Part shown: one piece after another, positions 14,201 through 21,603 of the stretch | Position numbering within the stretch: the first letter of the stretch is position 1 | Layout of the letters: the number at the start of each line of letters is the position of its first letter | Assembly (NCBI GenBank): GCA_043746555.1 | Contig: JAYTQU010000134.1 | Span: 1 to 22,533, forward strand | Direction: 5' to 3' | Length of the DNA stretch: 22,533 nucleotides | Source of the DNA: CAZQYC01 sp043746555 | GTDB taxonomy: Bacteria; Pseudomonadota; Gammaproteobacteria; Steroidobacterales; Steroidobacteraceae | Notes under the pieces: generated by a model | Told to the model about the DNA's origin: nothing | Database searches by the model: none | What the model saw: only the letters and a program-made list of their open reading frames with translations | Made by a program: the position numbers and the translations under genes

Positions 14201-17200
14201 ATCGGCAGCGCAGACTGCGGTCGCAGCGGTGCTAACACCTGCGGCTCGTATTTCGCCGCCCACGGCGCAGTTTCAACGATGCTTTGCGGCGGTCCCGACG
14301 GCGAAAGTTTTTGCGTCGCGCCGCCGGCTTCGAATCCGACCTCTCTATGCAACGCCGCCGGCCGCTCAGGAACTACCGGCGCGGGGCTAATCTTTTGCGT
14401 ATCGGCAAACTGCAGCGCTTTCGACAATTGCGTTGGCGAGGAAATGCCTAACGAATCGTCTTCGCCACTGGCATCGAACGACAACTCAACAATTTCGTGA
14501 TCGTTTTCGCCGGCATCGGCTAGAACGGCATGCTGACGCACTGTGTCGCCGTCGTCGTCCTGCGGATGAGCGAAACTTGCCGTATCGCGCAACGGTGCGA
14601 TGGCGGTTGCGTCAATCGCCTGCGTCATCGCCGTTAATTCGTCGTCGAGCGTGCGCTCTAATTTTTCGATGCGCTCGATGATGCTCGTGTGCGTCACGAA
14701 ATATCCGGTGGACTCGTTGATATTCGCCACCACGGTTTCGATCGCGCGCACCGAGTCGCGCAACAATTGCAAACCGGCGGCCGGCAAACCGAAAGCGTTG
14801 TCGTACAACTTGCGAATGTAGTGATTGAGCGGCTCGGCAATCTTGATCCCGTGTCGTGCGCCGGCGGTTTTGGCCGTGCCGCTCAGCGTGTGACACGCGC
14901 GATGCAAGCTCTCGGTGACCGGATACGGCGGCGCTAACAATGCACACGACGCCACGTACTCGCGGATAGCGCCGAGATGTCCGGCGGTTTCCTTACTGAA
15001 AATATCGTGCAGCACCGGATCCATGCCCAGCGGCACGTCGCCACCGATCGATTCGATAACCTGGGCTTGCCGCACGGGTGGTCTAATTTGCGGTTTCGGT
15101 AACGGCGCTTCCACAAGCGACGGCTTCTGCGGTGCTGTCGATGCCGGTGTCGGTGCAGGCATAACGGGAACCCGCGCGGTCTCGCTCGATGCGGATCGAA
15201 CCGGCGTTTCGCGCAACATCGCGATCGAATTGGCTTCGACAATCAAATCGGGAATATCGATCTGCGGCGGACGTCCACTCTCCAATTGCTCGACCAATTC
15301 GGGAATCGCCGCGACGGCACGACGCATCAAAATCATCATATCGGGTGAACGATCGAGCGTCTTATTGATGACGCGATTGAGCATGTTCTCGATGGCCCAC
15401 GCAAACTCGCCGATCAGTTTTGCGCCGACCATGCGGCCGCTGCCTTTGAGCGTATGGAACGAACGCCGAATATTGCCAAGCGCTTCGAGGTCCTGCGGAT
15501 TGTCGTCCCATAAGGGGAACAATCGCTGCAGCTTCGCGATTTCGTCGCGCGCTTCTTCGATAAACAATTCCAAAAATTCCGGGTCGGCTTTGTCCGGCGG
15601 CGGCGCGTGCACCGGCGGCAACGCGGGACGTCGCGCGGTTTGCTCGCTCGAAACTTGTGAGGATCCCCGTGGTGATCTTTGGGCTGAAATCTGTGCCGCA
15701 ATCTGTGCCGATTTCTGCGATGGAATCACCTGCGTCGCTTGTTGCGTCGCAGTGAGCATCGTCGTGCGTTGATTTGTGATCGCTAGAGTTTTTTCGTGCG
15801 CATCGCCGAGCAACGTCGCGGCGTGATCGTCCAAGTTGTGGTCCAATTCGCGCAGCGCGCGTAGCCCGCTGTTCGAAGCCGCGCCACTGTCGATTTCTGC
15901 AAGTGCTTGCAAGCACGCGTCCGCGTTGTCGAGCATGTACCAAGGATCGGCGCGCCCCGCTTGCAAGGTCTCCATGTAGTACTCGACCGCGACAATCGCA
16001 TCGGCAAGTCGCTCCATCGCTTCTTGCGATGCATGCGTGCCGTCGCTGCGCACATGACTCGCCAACGCTTTGCCGATTGCCTGGGTGATTTCTACCGCAC
16101 GGGTTTTACCGAGCATAATCAGACCGGAAACAATGCCGCTCACCAGAGGCGGCACTTGATCGAGTACTTGTTGCTCGCGTGGGCGTTCGACCGACAGCGC
16201 GATGGCTTCCTTGATGCGCGCCATGTTGACGATGCACTCGCGTAGCACCGCTTCGGAAACTTGACGGAAATCGACATCGCCGCTAGTAAGCGGCGCTGCT
16301 TCGACACCCGGAAGAATCAGTCCGACCAATTCGGCATCGAGTCCATCTTCGATTTTGATCAACGTGCTCGCGATACGCATCAACAAAGATTCTTCGATGC
16401 GCGTTTGCGTTTGCACTGCGTTTTGCAACTCGCCGACTTCGCTCTGAACTTTATCGCGCAAATCGCCCAAGCCGAGCACGCCGAGCGTATCGCCGATCTT
16501 GCGCAACAGTTCCAATTGCGGACCCAACTCGGTGGCTTGCGTGCCGCCTTGCCGCACAAAAATATCCAGCGCATCTTTGACGCGCGCGAGGTCTTCCTTG
16601 ATCGCGGCCGCAACGGTCTTCATCAACTTGACCGACGGAGCGGCTAAACTTTCGCGAGCCGCTTCAACATGGCTATCGACCGGAAGCAAATCGCCCAAGC
16701 GGAACGATGTGCGAACGGCGGTGACTCGCGGTCCGGTGCTCGTTGCGCGCGCCAAGTAGTACAGCAAGTTGTTGAGCAATTCGACCGGCGGACGATCGGT
16801 GTAGCGCTCTTCTCCCTGTTCGTAAAGCCGCCGCATCTCGCGATCGGCTTGCCCTAACAAGCGCTTGATCGATGCGCCGCCGTCCAAGCCTTGATCGTGC
16901 AGCGCTTCAATCGCCGCGCCAACCACCCACCACAATTGAAAGACACATTGCGTGGTCGCCACTTGTTCAAGCTTTTCGGCGGCGCGTGCGAGCGCTTCTA
17001 GATTCTGTTCGAGGCGCTCGCCCTTGATCCAGCCGAGCAATCCCAACTGAAAGCGTGCGCGCAATTTCCGCGCCCATTGTGCAACCGGCATCGCCACTTC
17101 GCCGGGCGCGAGCGGCTGCGGATTCGCTTGTTTCTCTGAAGTTAAGTTCAGGAGCAACAACGTGCCTTCGGATAACAGCGCATGTCCGCGCACCGCACGC

Positions 17201-17574
17201 AAATCGTTGAGCAACGGCAACAGCACCAACGCCATGTCGCGTCCGCCGTTCAGTACGCGCTCTAGATACGCGGGCAGTTGCACCATCGCGCGCATGAGCG
17301 CATCCAAGCCTTCGGCTAGATGACGCTTCTCGGCAAGATTCGCGATCAAGTACCGGGCGAGCTGCTCCATCTCTTCAGCCAAGAGGGCAGCGCCATACAC
17401 TTCGGCGACACGCAGCGCACCGTTCACCGAGTGCAAGCGATCGCGACACGCCTCTAAGAAACGCTCATCGTCTTGCTGCTCACCAAAATTCTCGAGCGCA
17501 GCACGCGCTTCGTTCAGCTCGTTGTTGAGCTCACGCGCGACGATATGCAGTGTTTGCGTCGAAACCTCGCTCAT
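11269..17574 (-). CDS. chpA: Hybrid chemotaxis kinase ChpA (PilL) of the twitching motility system
   Basis: A 2101-aa multidomain CheA-type kinase that controls type IV pilus extension and retraction. The order is: FimL-like N-terminal region with a degenerate HPt-like site (H48 in RLHSVNGALR); HPt with H707 (SFHTLKGSGRMVGA); HPt with H895 (ACHTLSGTAKTAG); HPt with H1278 (ALHTIKGGARMAG); kinase core from about 1500 with N1688 (MLRNAVVHGIETP), DDGRGID and GRGVGMDVV; CheW-like domain about 1813-1945; C-terminal receiver with phospho-acceptor D2022 (VLLDIEMPRMDG). Pro/Ala/Ser/Gln-rich linkers separate the domains. Pseudomonas ChpA is about 2470 aa with more phosphotransfer sites, so this one is shorter. 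Phosphate is expected to go to PilG and PilH. Confidence 0.96.
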   Translation of the reverse strand: MSEVSTQTLHIVARELNNELNEARAALENFGEQQDDERFLEACRDRLHSVNGALRVAEVYGAALLAEEMEQLARYLIANLAEKRHLAEGLDALMRAMVQLPAYLERVLNGGRDMALVLLPLLNDLRAVRGHALLSEGTLLLLNLTSEKQANPQPLAPGEVAMPVAQWARKLRARFQLGLLGWIKGERLEQNLEALARAAEKLEQVATTQCVFQLWWVVGAAIEALHDQGLDGGASIKRLLGQADREMRRLYEQGEERYTDRPPVELLNNLLYYLARATSTGPRVTAVRTSFRLGDLLPVDSHVEAARESLAAPSVKLMKTVAAAIKEDLARVKDALDIFVRQGGTQATELGPQLELLRKIGDTLGVLGLGDLRDKVQSEVGELQNAVQTQTRIEESLLMRIASTLIKIEDGLDAELVGLILPGVEAAPLTSGDVDFRQVSEAVLRECIVNMARIKEAIALSVERPREQQVLDQVPPLVSGIVSGLIMLGKTRAVEITQAIGKALASHVRSDGTHASQEAMERLADAIVAVEYYMETLQAGRADPWYMLDNADACLQALAEIDSGAASNSGLRALRELDHNLDDHAATLLGDAHEKTLAITNQRTTMLTATQQATQVIPSQKSAQIAAQISAQRSPRGSSQVSSEQTARRPALPPVHAPPPDKADPEFLELFIEEARDEIAKLQRLFPLWDDNPQDLEALGNIRRSFHTLKGSGRMVGAKLIGEFAWAIENMLNRVINKTLDRSPDMMILMRRAVAAIPELVEQLESGRPPQIDIPDLIVEANSIAMLRETPVRSASSETARVPVMPAPTPASTAPQKPSLVEAPLPKPQIRPPVRQAQVIESIGGDVPLGMDPVLHDIFSKETAGHLGAIREYVASCALLAPPYPVTESLHRACHTLSGTAKTAGARHGIKIAEPLNHYIRKLYDNAFGLPAAGLQLLRDSVRAIETVVANINESTGYFVTHTSIIERIEKLERTLDDELTAMTQAIDATAIAPLRDTASFAHPQDDDGDTVRQHAVLADAGENDHEIVELSFDASGEDDSLGISSPTQLSKALQFADTQKISPAPVVPERPAALHREVGFEAGGATQKLSPSGPPQSIVETAPWAAKYEPQVLAPLRPQSALPITPPNASPLSPPRKFVEPGSRFDNPDDRHAETHIEISLDAAGRPSLHEPETISIMIPPGIESATAESETAFTSSTYRAQTNVGAATAEVPELTNSFVVPALEESESADEWDPDVAVIFTEEASELLEVADASLASWMRDRRNQSLLFELKRALHTIKGGARMAGIRTMGDLSHELETFIQGVETGSTPAEQNALDVLQASLDELHRMRDAVSKGEPVTPARDLIARIRLLGGFAPPPTAPMKPSAPSFASTVAASAVVSSIAPSTTPSKIKSVAPPLARVPSPSVSPAPPLRPIVQLVSIPDVAAAHDEADADVTADYRATDLSTAGPDPSLDPVIEFEADLSEHNEPDEAAQAPASALLPGREQVQHERQETTRVDAELLDTLLNNAGEVSIFRSRLEQQVNSIEFNLAELNRTVTRLKDQLRKLELETEAQILHRHQDEKSGRADFDPLELDRYSSIQQFSRALAESVSDVASIEGLLGSMAREAQNLLMQQSRVVTEVQNGLMKTRMVPFQRHVQRLSRIVRQVATETGKRADLVVSGASGELDRQVLERMLPPFEHMLRNAVVHGIETPVDRLAAGKPQTGTIKIGLHREGSEMVIVVEDDGRGIDVKAVRERAAQRGLLKAGRKLTDEEALQLVLEPGFSTASSVTQHAGRGVGMDVVVAEIKKLGGALFTASTPGHGVRFTIRLPFTLAISQALIVRVGEEQYALPLATVEGVARVDRAQVIKHLTEDMPTYSYGNQIYRFQHLGSFIGAPPATLPDADVAIPVMLIRAGEHSTGLVVDELVGNREIVVKSVGPQVASLRGIAGATILGDGRIVVILDMGALVRSEWRTGASVTAPLEDRRTVALVVDDSITVRRVTQRLLERNGMRVMTAKDGVEALEVMQEHLPDIVLLDIEMPRMDGYELAGQMRNDERMTGIPIIMITSRVGEKHRARAIELGVNDYLGKPYQENQLLDAIEPLVDARRRKQAKAGK
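15688..15711. repeat. 12-bp tandem repeat in chpA linker
   Basis: AATCTGTGCCGC and AATCTGTGCCGA stand side by side in the Ser/Gln/Ala-rich linker upstream of the first canonical HPt domain. They encode AQIAAQISAQ on the minus strand. This is likely slippage in a disordered segment. Confidence 0.7.
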
Positions 17575-17664
17575 GCGCCTTTAGCCCAATTGATAGTTAT
17601 AGTCCGCGAATACATGAAGTGACTTTGCAATCTCTTGCAGCCTCTCAAAAATATTTGGCAACCA

Positions 17665-19728
17665 TTAGGCGCTGAGTCGACCGACCTTGCGCGGCGCATT
17701 CTGCGGCGGCGCAGGCGCGGCTTGACGCTCGGGTTTTCGCGCAGCGTCGTCTTTTGCCAACTGCGCCAACGCCGCAGTGTGATCGACGCCGGGTAAACGA
17801 AAGCCCGATACCGACTGTCGTAGTTGCGCGGAAAGTTGCGCGAGCTTGCCGATCGACGTCGTGGTCGCGGCCGAACTTTCCGCCGTCTGCGAACTAATTT
17901 CACGCAACACTTGCATGTTGCGCGCGATATCTTGCGCACTGTTGCTTTGATGACGCGCGCTTGCCGAAATGTTTTGTACCAAACTCGCGATCTGGTTAGA
18001 AACTTGCTCGATTTCATCGAGCGCGGCGCCGGCGTTTTCCGCAAGGAGCGCGCCGCCGACCACGTCGGTGGTGCTGCGTTCCATCGACACCACCGCTTCA
18101 TTGGTATCGGCTTGAATCGTGCGCACATGTACCTCGATTTGCTTGGTTGCGTTGGCCGCGCGTTCCGCCAATCGTTGCACTTCATCGGCAACGACGGCGA
18201 AACCGCGACCCGCTTCGCCGGCCATCGATGCTTGGATCGATGCATTCAACGCCAAGATATTCGTTTGTTCGGCGATGTCGTTAATGAGTTCGACGATGTT
18301 GCCGATTTCCTGCGAGCTTTCGCCGAGTCGCTTAATGCGTTTGCTGGTCTCCTGAATCGTTTCGCGTATCGCGTTCATGCCGTCGATTGTGCGTCGCACG
18401 GCGTCGCCGCCTTTATGCGCGATATCGACTGCGTGACGCGCAACGTCGGAGGAGCGTTCGGCGTTGCCGGATACTTCTTCGACCGACGCAGCCATTGCCG
18501 CCGCCGACTCCGATGCCGATCCAACTTGCTTCGACTGTGCGACCGACGCTTTTGCTAAATGCGCACCGGATGCGAGTGTTTGTTTGGCGGCGGCGTCTAA
18601 CGTGATCGCCGTGCTGTTGATCGTTGCGACCAACTCACGCAACGCTTCAATAGCGTAGTTGATGGAGTCGGCAATCGCGCCTGTGATGTCTTCGGTCACG
18701 GTGGCTTGAACCGTGAGGTTACCGTCGGCCAGACTCGATAATTCATCTAGCAGACGCAAAATGGCTTGTTGATTGCGTTCGTTTTGATCGGCGTTTCTCT
18801 TGGCATCGCGGATGGCCAAATGTGCGTCGCGGCTCGCATAGAGCAAGCCAAACAACGCCAACAACACGAAGGCGAGAATTGCCAAAGGAATCACGGGCGC
18901 CGGGGCCGATGTCGGCGCCGCGGTGCCGCCTTGCAACGCCATCGCCAGGGACTTCTGCGCCGCAGAAACATCCGCGCGCGCTTTCTGCACTGCGCCCACC
19001 TTGGCAGCGACGGCAATGGTGTCGCGCGCATGCACGGCAAGATTGCGATAGAGCGCAACAAAATTCGCCAGCTTCTTCTCGCCGTCGGCACCGGTCACTT
19101 TCGGCAAACCAAGACCCGCGTCTTCGCCACCCAATTCGCCGGCGACTTGACCGAAATAATCCAAACTATCGCTCGCACGTTGCGCGGTTCGCTCGACATC
19201 GCCTAGGCCATCGGCCAGGGCTTGTAGATCGCGCTTCAATCGTTCGCCGGTTTGTTCGAACTGCGCCAATTGTCGCCCCATGCTCTCGACTCGCGCGGCG
19301 CCAAAACCGCTGGCGATATTGCCGAGTCCTTGCAGCAGTTGCGGTACTACCGTGGCCGCATTGCGTGCAGCGGCATACGCCGCCACCGTCGCATCGCGAC
19401 CATCGAGCACGGTTTTCGACGCCGACATCAATTTTTCGGCGGACGGAAAGCGTTTTACAAGGGTTGGATCGCTCGCTATTAGCGCAGCCAGTTTCTCACG
19501 ACCGGCATCGAGTGCATCGTAAGTGGTGTTGTCGCCCGCCGCCGCGGCGTTGGCGTTTAGGTTAATTTCATGAGCGAGCGTCGCAACGTCGTCGAAGTTA
19601 GATCCGACCGAAGGCAGCACCGGCGTTAACAAAAGCGCCGTCGCCGCGACCACGACCGCGACAATCGCCGCCCAAATTAGCGGCGAGAGCAAGCGGATGC
19701 CGGTCAATTTTTCGGTGGACGCGCTCAT
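17665..19728 (-). CDS. pilJ: Methyl-accepting chemotaxis protein PilJ
   Basis: A 687-aa inner-membrane chemoreceptor (Pseudomonas PilJ is 682 aa). Transmembrane helix 1 is at about 14-39 and helix 2 at about 283-304, enclosing a helical periplasmic PilJ-type domain. A HAMP-like segment and long cytoplasmic coiled coil follow. The signalling hairpin tip is at about 487-530, with EQTNILALNASIQASMAGEA and FAVVADEVQRLAERAANATKQIE. In Pseudomonas PilJ senses surface contact via pilin and signals to ChpA. There is no C-terminal CheR-tethering pentapeptide; the protein ends KVGRLSA. It lies 23 bases after pilI, and the 90-bp gap to chpA has no room for pilK. Confidence 0.95.
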   Translation of the reverse strand: MSASTEKLTGIRLLSPLIWAAIVAVVVAATALLLTPVLPSVGSNFDDVATLAHEINLNANAAAAGDNTTYDALDAGREKLAALIASDPTLVKRFPSAEKLMSASKTVLDGRDATVAAYAAARNAATVVPQLLQGLGNIASGFGAARVESMGRQLAQFEQTGERLKRDLQALADGLGDVERTAQRASDSLDYFGQVAGELGGEDAGLGLPKVTGADGEKKLANFVALYRNLAVHARDTIAVAAKVGAVQKARADVSAAQKSLAMALQGGTAAPTSAPAPVIPLAILAFVLLALFGLLYASRDAHLAIRDAKRNADQNERNQQAILRLLDELSSLADGNLTVQATVTEDITGAIADSINYAIEALRELVATINSTAITLDAAAKQTLASGAHLAKASVAQSKQVGSASESAAAMAASVEEVSGNAERSSDVARHAVDIAHKGGDAVRRTIDGMNAIRETIQETSKRIKRLGESSQEIGNIVELINDIAEQTNILALNASIQASMAGEAGRGFAVVADEVQRLAERAANATKQIEVHVRTIQADTNEAVVSMERSTTDVVGGALLAENAGAALDEIEQVSNQIASLVQNISASARHQSNSAQDIARNMQVLREISSQTAESSAATTTSIGKLAQLSAQLRQSVSGFRLPGVDHTAALAQLAKDDAARKPERQAAPAPPQNAPRKVGRLSA

Positions 19729-19751
19729 CGTTAATCTCGTTGCAATCTCAT

Positions 19752-20318
19752 TCAGCTCGCCGCGGCCTGGAGAAAATCCGTGCTCTCAAGCAAATTACGC
19801 AGCGTAAAGACCGGCCACACTTCAGTGCCGCGTCTAAATGCACCGGCGAGATAACGCTCGCAACGCAATAACGTCGGCGGCACGTCGCCGACGAATTCGC
19901 TGTCGGCGAACTTACGAAAACCGAGCACTTCGTCGACCATCAATCCCGCCGGCACTTCGCGATGATTGGCGACCAATACACGCGCGACGCGATTCGATGG
20001 CGTGATGCCGCCGCCCAGGAAGGAACGCAAATCGACCACCGGCAACAATTGCCCGCGAATATTCGCGAGCCCGCGAATCCAAGACTTGGCGCCCGGCACT
20101 CGCGCAAGCGCCGCCGGAATGCCAAGCACCTCGCGCGTTTCTTCGCGCGCAACCAAAAAACTTTCCGTGCCCAAGCGAAATGCCACGCCCACCCATTCGC
20201 GCCCTTCGGCGCTATCCGCGCCTTGGCCCGACAACGCGGCACGAGTTAATCGTTCGATCTCGCGCAGCAGTTCGAACGGTCGATCGCGAAATGCTCTTAA
20301 TTTAGACGCTGCACTCAT
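19752..20318 (-). CDS. pilI: CheW-like adaptor PilI
   Basis: A 188-aa cytosolic CheW-domain protein that couples the receptor PilJ to the kinase ChpA. The N-terminal helix (SKLRAFRDRPFELLREIERL) is typical of PilI. The CheW fold spans about 43-180: WVGVAFRLGTESFLVAREETREVLGIP, then IRGLANIRGQLLPVVDLRSFLGG with the conserved N-I-R-G-x-L-L-P-V-V-D-L core. The ATG at 20318 gives the expected length. It sits 41 bases after pilH and 23 bases before pilJ in the same operon. Confidence 0.94.
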   Translation of the reverse strand: MSAASKLRAFRDRPFELLREIERLTRAALSGQGADSAEGREWVGVAFRLGTESFLVAREETREVLGIPAALARVPGAKSWIRGLANIRGQLLPVVDLRSFLGGGITPSNRVARVLVANHREVPAGLMVDEVLGFRKFADSEFVGDVPPTLLRCERYLAGAFRRGTEVWPVFTLRNLLESTDFLQAAAS

Positions 20319-20359
20319 TAGAATTTTGTCTAGCCAACTCCAACCTACAGGCTCAGTGC

Positions 20360-20725
20360 TTACGAATTCAGCGCCGCTTGCGCCTTCTCGACCAATTCGT
20401 CCGGCGACACCGGCTTCACCATGTAGTCGATCGCGCCTTGCCGCATGCCCCAGATACGATCGGTTTCTTGGTCTTTCGATGTCACCATGATGATCGGAAT
20501 CGATTTGGTGTCCGGATCGGCCGCCAATTTGCGCGTTGCCTGAAAGCCGTTGACACCGGGCATCACCACATCCATGAAGATCAAATCCGGTTTGAGCGCT
20601 TTCGCTTTCACGATCGCTTCGGCGCCGTCGGCAGCCGACTCGATCTTGTAGCCGTGTCGCTCCAATGCAGTCTTCATGACGTGAACTTCCGTGGGCGAAT
20701 CGTCCACAATCAAAATGAGGGCCAT
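20360..20725 (-). CDS. pilH: Single-domain response regulator PilH
   Basis: A 121-aa CheY-like receiver, the length of Pseudomonas PilH. Acidic pair D9/D10 (ILIVDDSPTEVHVM), phospho-acceptor in DLIFMDVVMPGVNGFQATRKL, T in MVTSKDQETDRIWGMRQGA and K in DYMVKPVSPDEL are all present. No output domain. In Pseudomonas, PilH opposes PilG and is linked to pilus retraction. The ATG at 20725 was chosen over an in-frame ATG at 20818 because a perfect GGAGG lies four bases before it and the extra 31 residues of the longer form have no family counterpart. Confidence 0.94.
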   Translation of the reverse strand: MALILIVDDSPTEVHVMKTALERHGYKIESAADGAEAIVKAKALKPDLIFMDVVMPGVNGFQATRKLAADPDTKSIPIIMVTSKDQETDRIWGMRQGAIDYMVKPVSPDELVEKAQAALNS

Positions 20726-20729
20726 ATGA

Positions 20730-20734
20730 CCTCC
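20730..20734 (-). promoter_or_regulatory. Ribosome binding site of pilH
   Basis: GGAGG on the minus strand, four bases before the ATG at 20725. It decides between the short, family-length PilH and a form 31 residues longer. Confidence 0.85.
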
Positions 20735-20814
20735 GCGCTTGGCGCTATGAGCGTTGTTCGATCCGACACTTTCCCGGCTGCGTCCACCGGACACCACTCG
20801 CAAACTTGCCGCGC

Positions 20815-21225
20815 TCATGCCGACATTCCTACATGGGTTTCGATGGCGCCGAGCAGTTCGTCCTTGGTGAACGGTTTGGTTAAGTAGTGCTCCGACCCCA
20901 CGATGCGACCGCGTGCGCGATCGAACAGACCGTCTTTGCTCGATAGCATGATGACCGGGATAGATCTGAAAATTTTGTTGTGCTTAATGAGCGAACAGGT
21001 TTGGTAGCCGTCGAGGCGCGGCATCATGATATCGACGAACACAATGTCCGGCTGATGGTCGGCGATCTTCGATAGCGCATCGAAACCGTCCACCGCAGTG
21101 AACACTTCGCAACCTTCCTTAGCAAGCAGCGTCTCCGCCGTGCGCCGGATGGTCTTGCTGTCGTCGATCACCAATACCTTGAGTCCCGCGAGGCGGGGCT
21201 TGTCGTTGGCGCCGGTATTGTCCAT
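20815..21225 (-). CDS. pilG: Single-domain response regulator PilG
   Basis: A 136-aa CheY-like receiver, first gene of the twitching chemosensory operon. Motifs: LKVLVIDDSKTIRRTAETLL, phospho-acceptor D in DIVFVDIMMPRLDGYQTC, S/T in IMLSSKDGLFDRARGRIVGSEHYLTKPF with the conserved lysine. The SKTIRRTAE, DGYQTCSLIKHN and GSEHYLTKPF stretches are strongly PilG-like. In Pseudomonas, PilG promotes pilus extension and cAMP synthesis through CyaB. The ATG at 21225 has GAGG six bases upstream; a TTG two codons earlier is less likely. An 89-bp gap separates it from pilH. Divergent from gshB, as in other gammaproteobacteria. Confidence 0.95.
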   Translation of the reverse strand: MDNTGANDKPRLAGLKVLVIDDSKTIRRTAETLLAKEGCEVFTAVDGFDALSKIADHQPDIVFVDIMMPRLDGYQTCSLIKHNKIFRSIPVIMLSSKDGLFDRARGRIVGSEHYLTKPFTKDELLGAIETHVGMSA

Positions 21226-21421
21226 GGTCAACCTCGTTTGAGTTCGCTCTGTAGGGCCGCTGTCGGTACGGCGGCGGACAGCATATTTTCAACAGCTAAT
21301 GGTTTTAACATATTGATTGTCGGCCTGCCATTGCCTGTGTTCTTATAGTATGAAGCGCGTCACAGGGGCTTCTGGGTTTTGGTTTGGATTGTGCGGTCGG
21401 TCTGATTGGGTTTTCGGTGGT
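21226..21421. other. pilG-side part of the pilG/gshB divergent spacer
   Basis: Together with the inverted-repeat element and the bases before gshB this makes a 378-bp gene-free gap. It contains an AT-rich patch at about 21280-21350 where a minus-strand promoter for pilG would be expected, but I see no -35/-10 pair good enough to call. Short ORFs here look like chance frames. Confidence 0.4.
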
Positions 21422-21537
21422 GTCGCGCCGAGATCGGAAGGTGTTTTCAGGACCGTCGTAAATACGTCCCGGTAGACTTCCGCAAAAACATCCCTGTTTT
21501 TGAGGCTCCTGAAAACACCTTCCGATCTCGGCGCGAC
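21422..21537. repeat. 116-bp element with perfect 31-bp inverted repeats, between pilG and gshB
   Basis: The arms 21422-21452 and 21507-21537 are exact reverse complements over 31 bases, starting GTCGCGCCGAG at the left. The 54-base centre contains a second hairpin, CAAAAACA / TGTTTTTG (21483-21490, 21495-21502), with a TCCC loop. No clear target-site duplication flanks the arms. There is no coding capacity. It could be a miniature transposable element or dispersed palindromic repeat; it lies upstream of both divergent genes. Confidence 0.9.
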
Positions 21538-21603
21538 CGCACACTCGAGCGCGAAACATTGACGCGCTTCTGGTTTGTTGGGTGAGGTTGGTGGGGAGTT
21601 GCG

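Noticed and set aside
13778..15772. Long plus-strand open frames opposite chpA (for example 13778-14500 and 14915-15772)
   Set aside because: They are antisense shadows of chpA linker regions, with low-complexity Ser/Gly/Ala translations and no recognisable domain.
17571..18245. A 224-codon minus-strand ORF overlapping pilJ
   Set aside because: It is a shifted frame of pilJ, arginine-rich and without family features; pilJ itself is clearly coding.
20726..20818. 31-residue extension of PilH
   Set aside because: The start at 20725 has a perfect GGAGG and gives the family length.
21432..21441. AGATCGGAAG, identical to the first bases of a common sequencing adapter
   Set aside because: Only ten bases match, the following bases differ, and the segment is part of a perfect 31-bp inverted repeat with genomic context on both sides. 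Coincidence is more likely than contamination.
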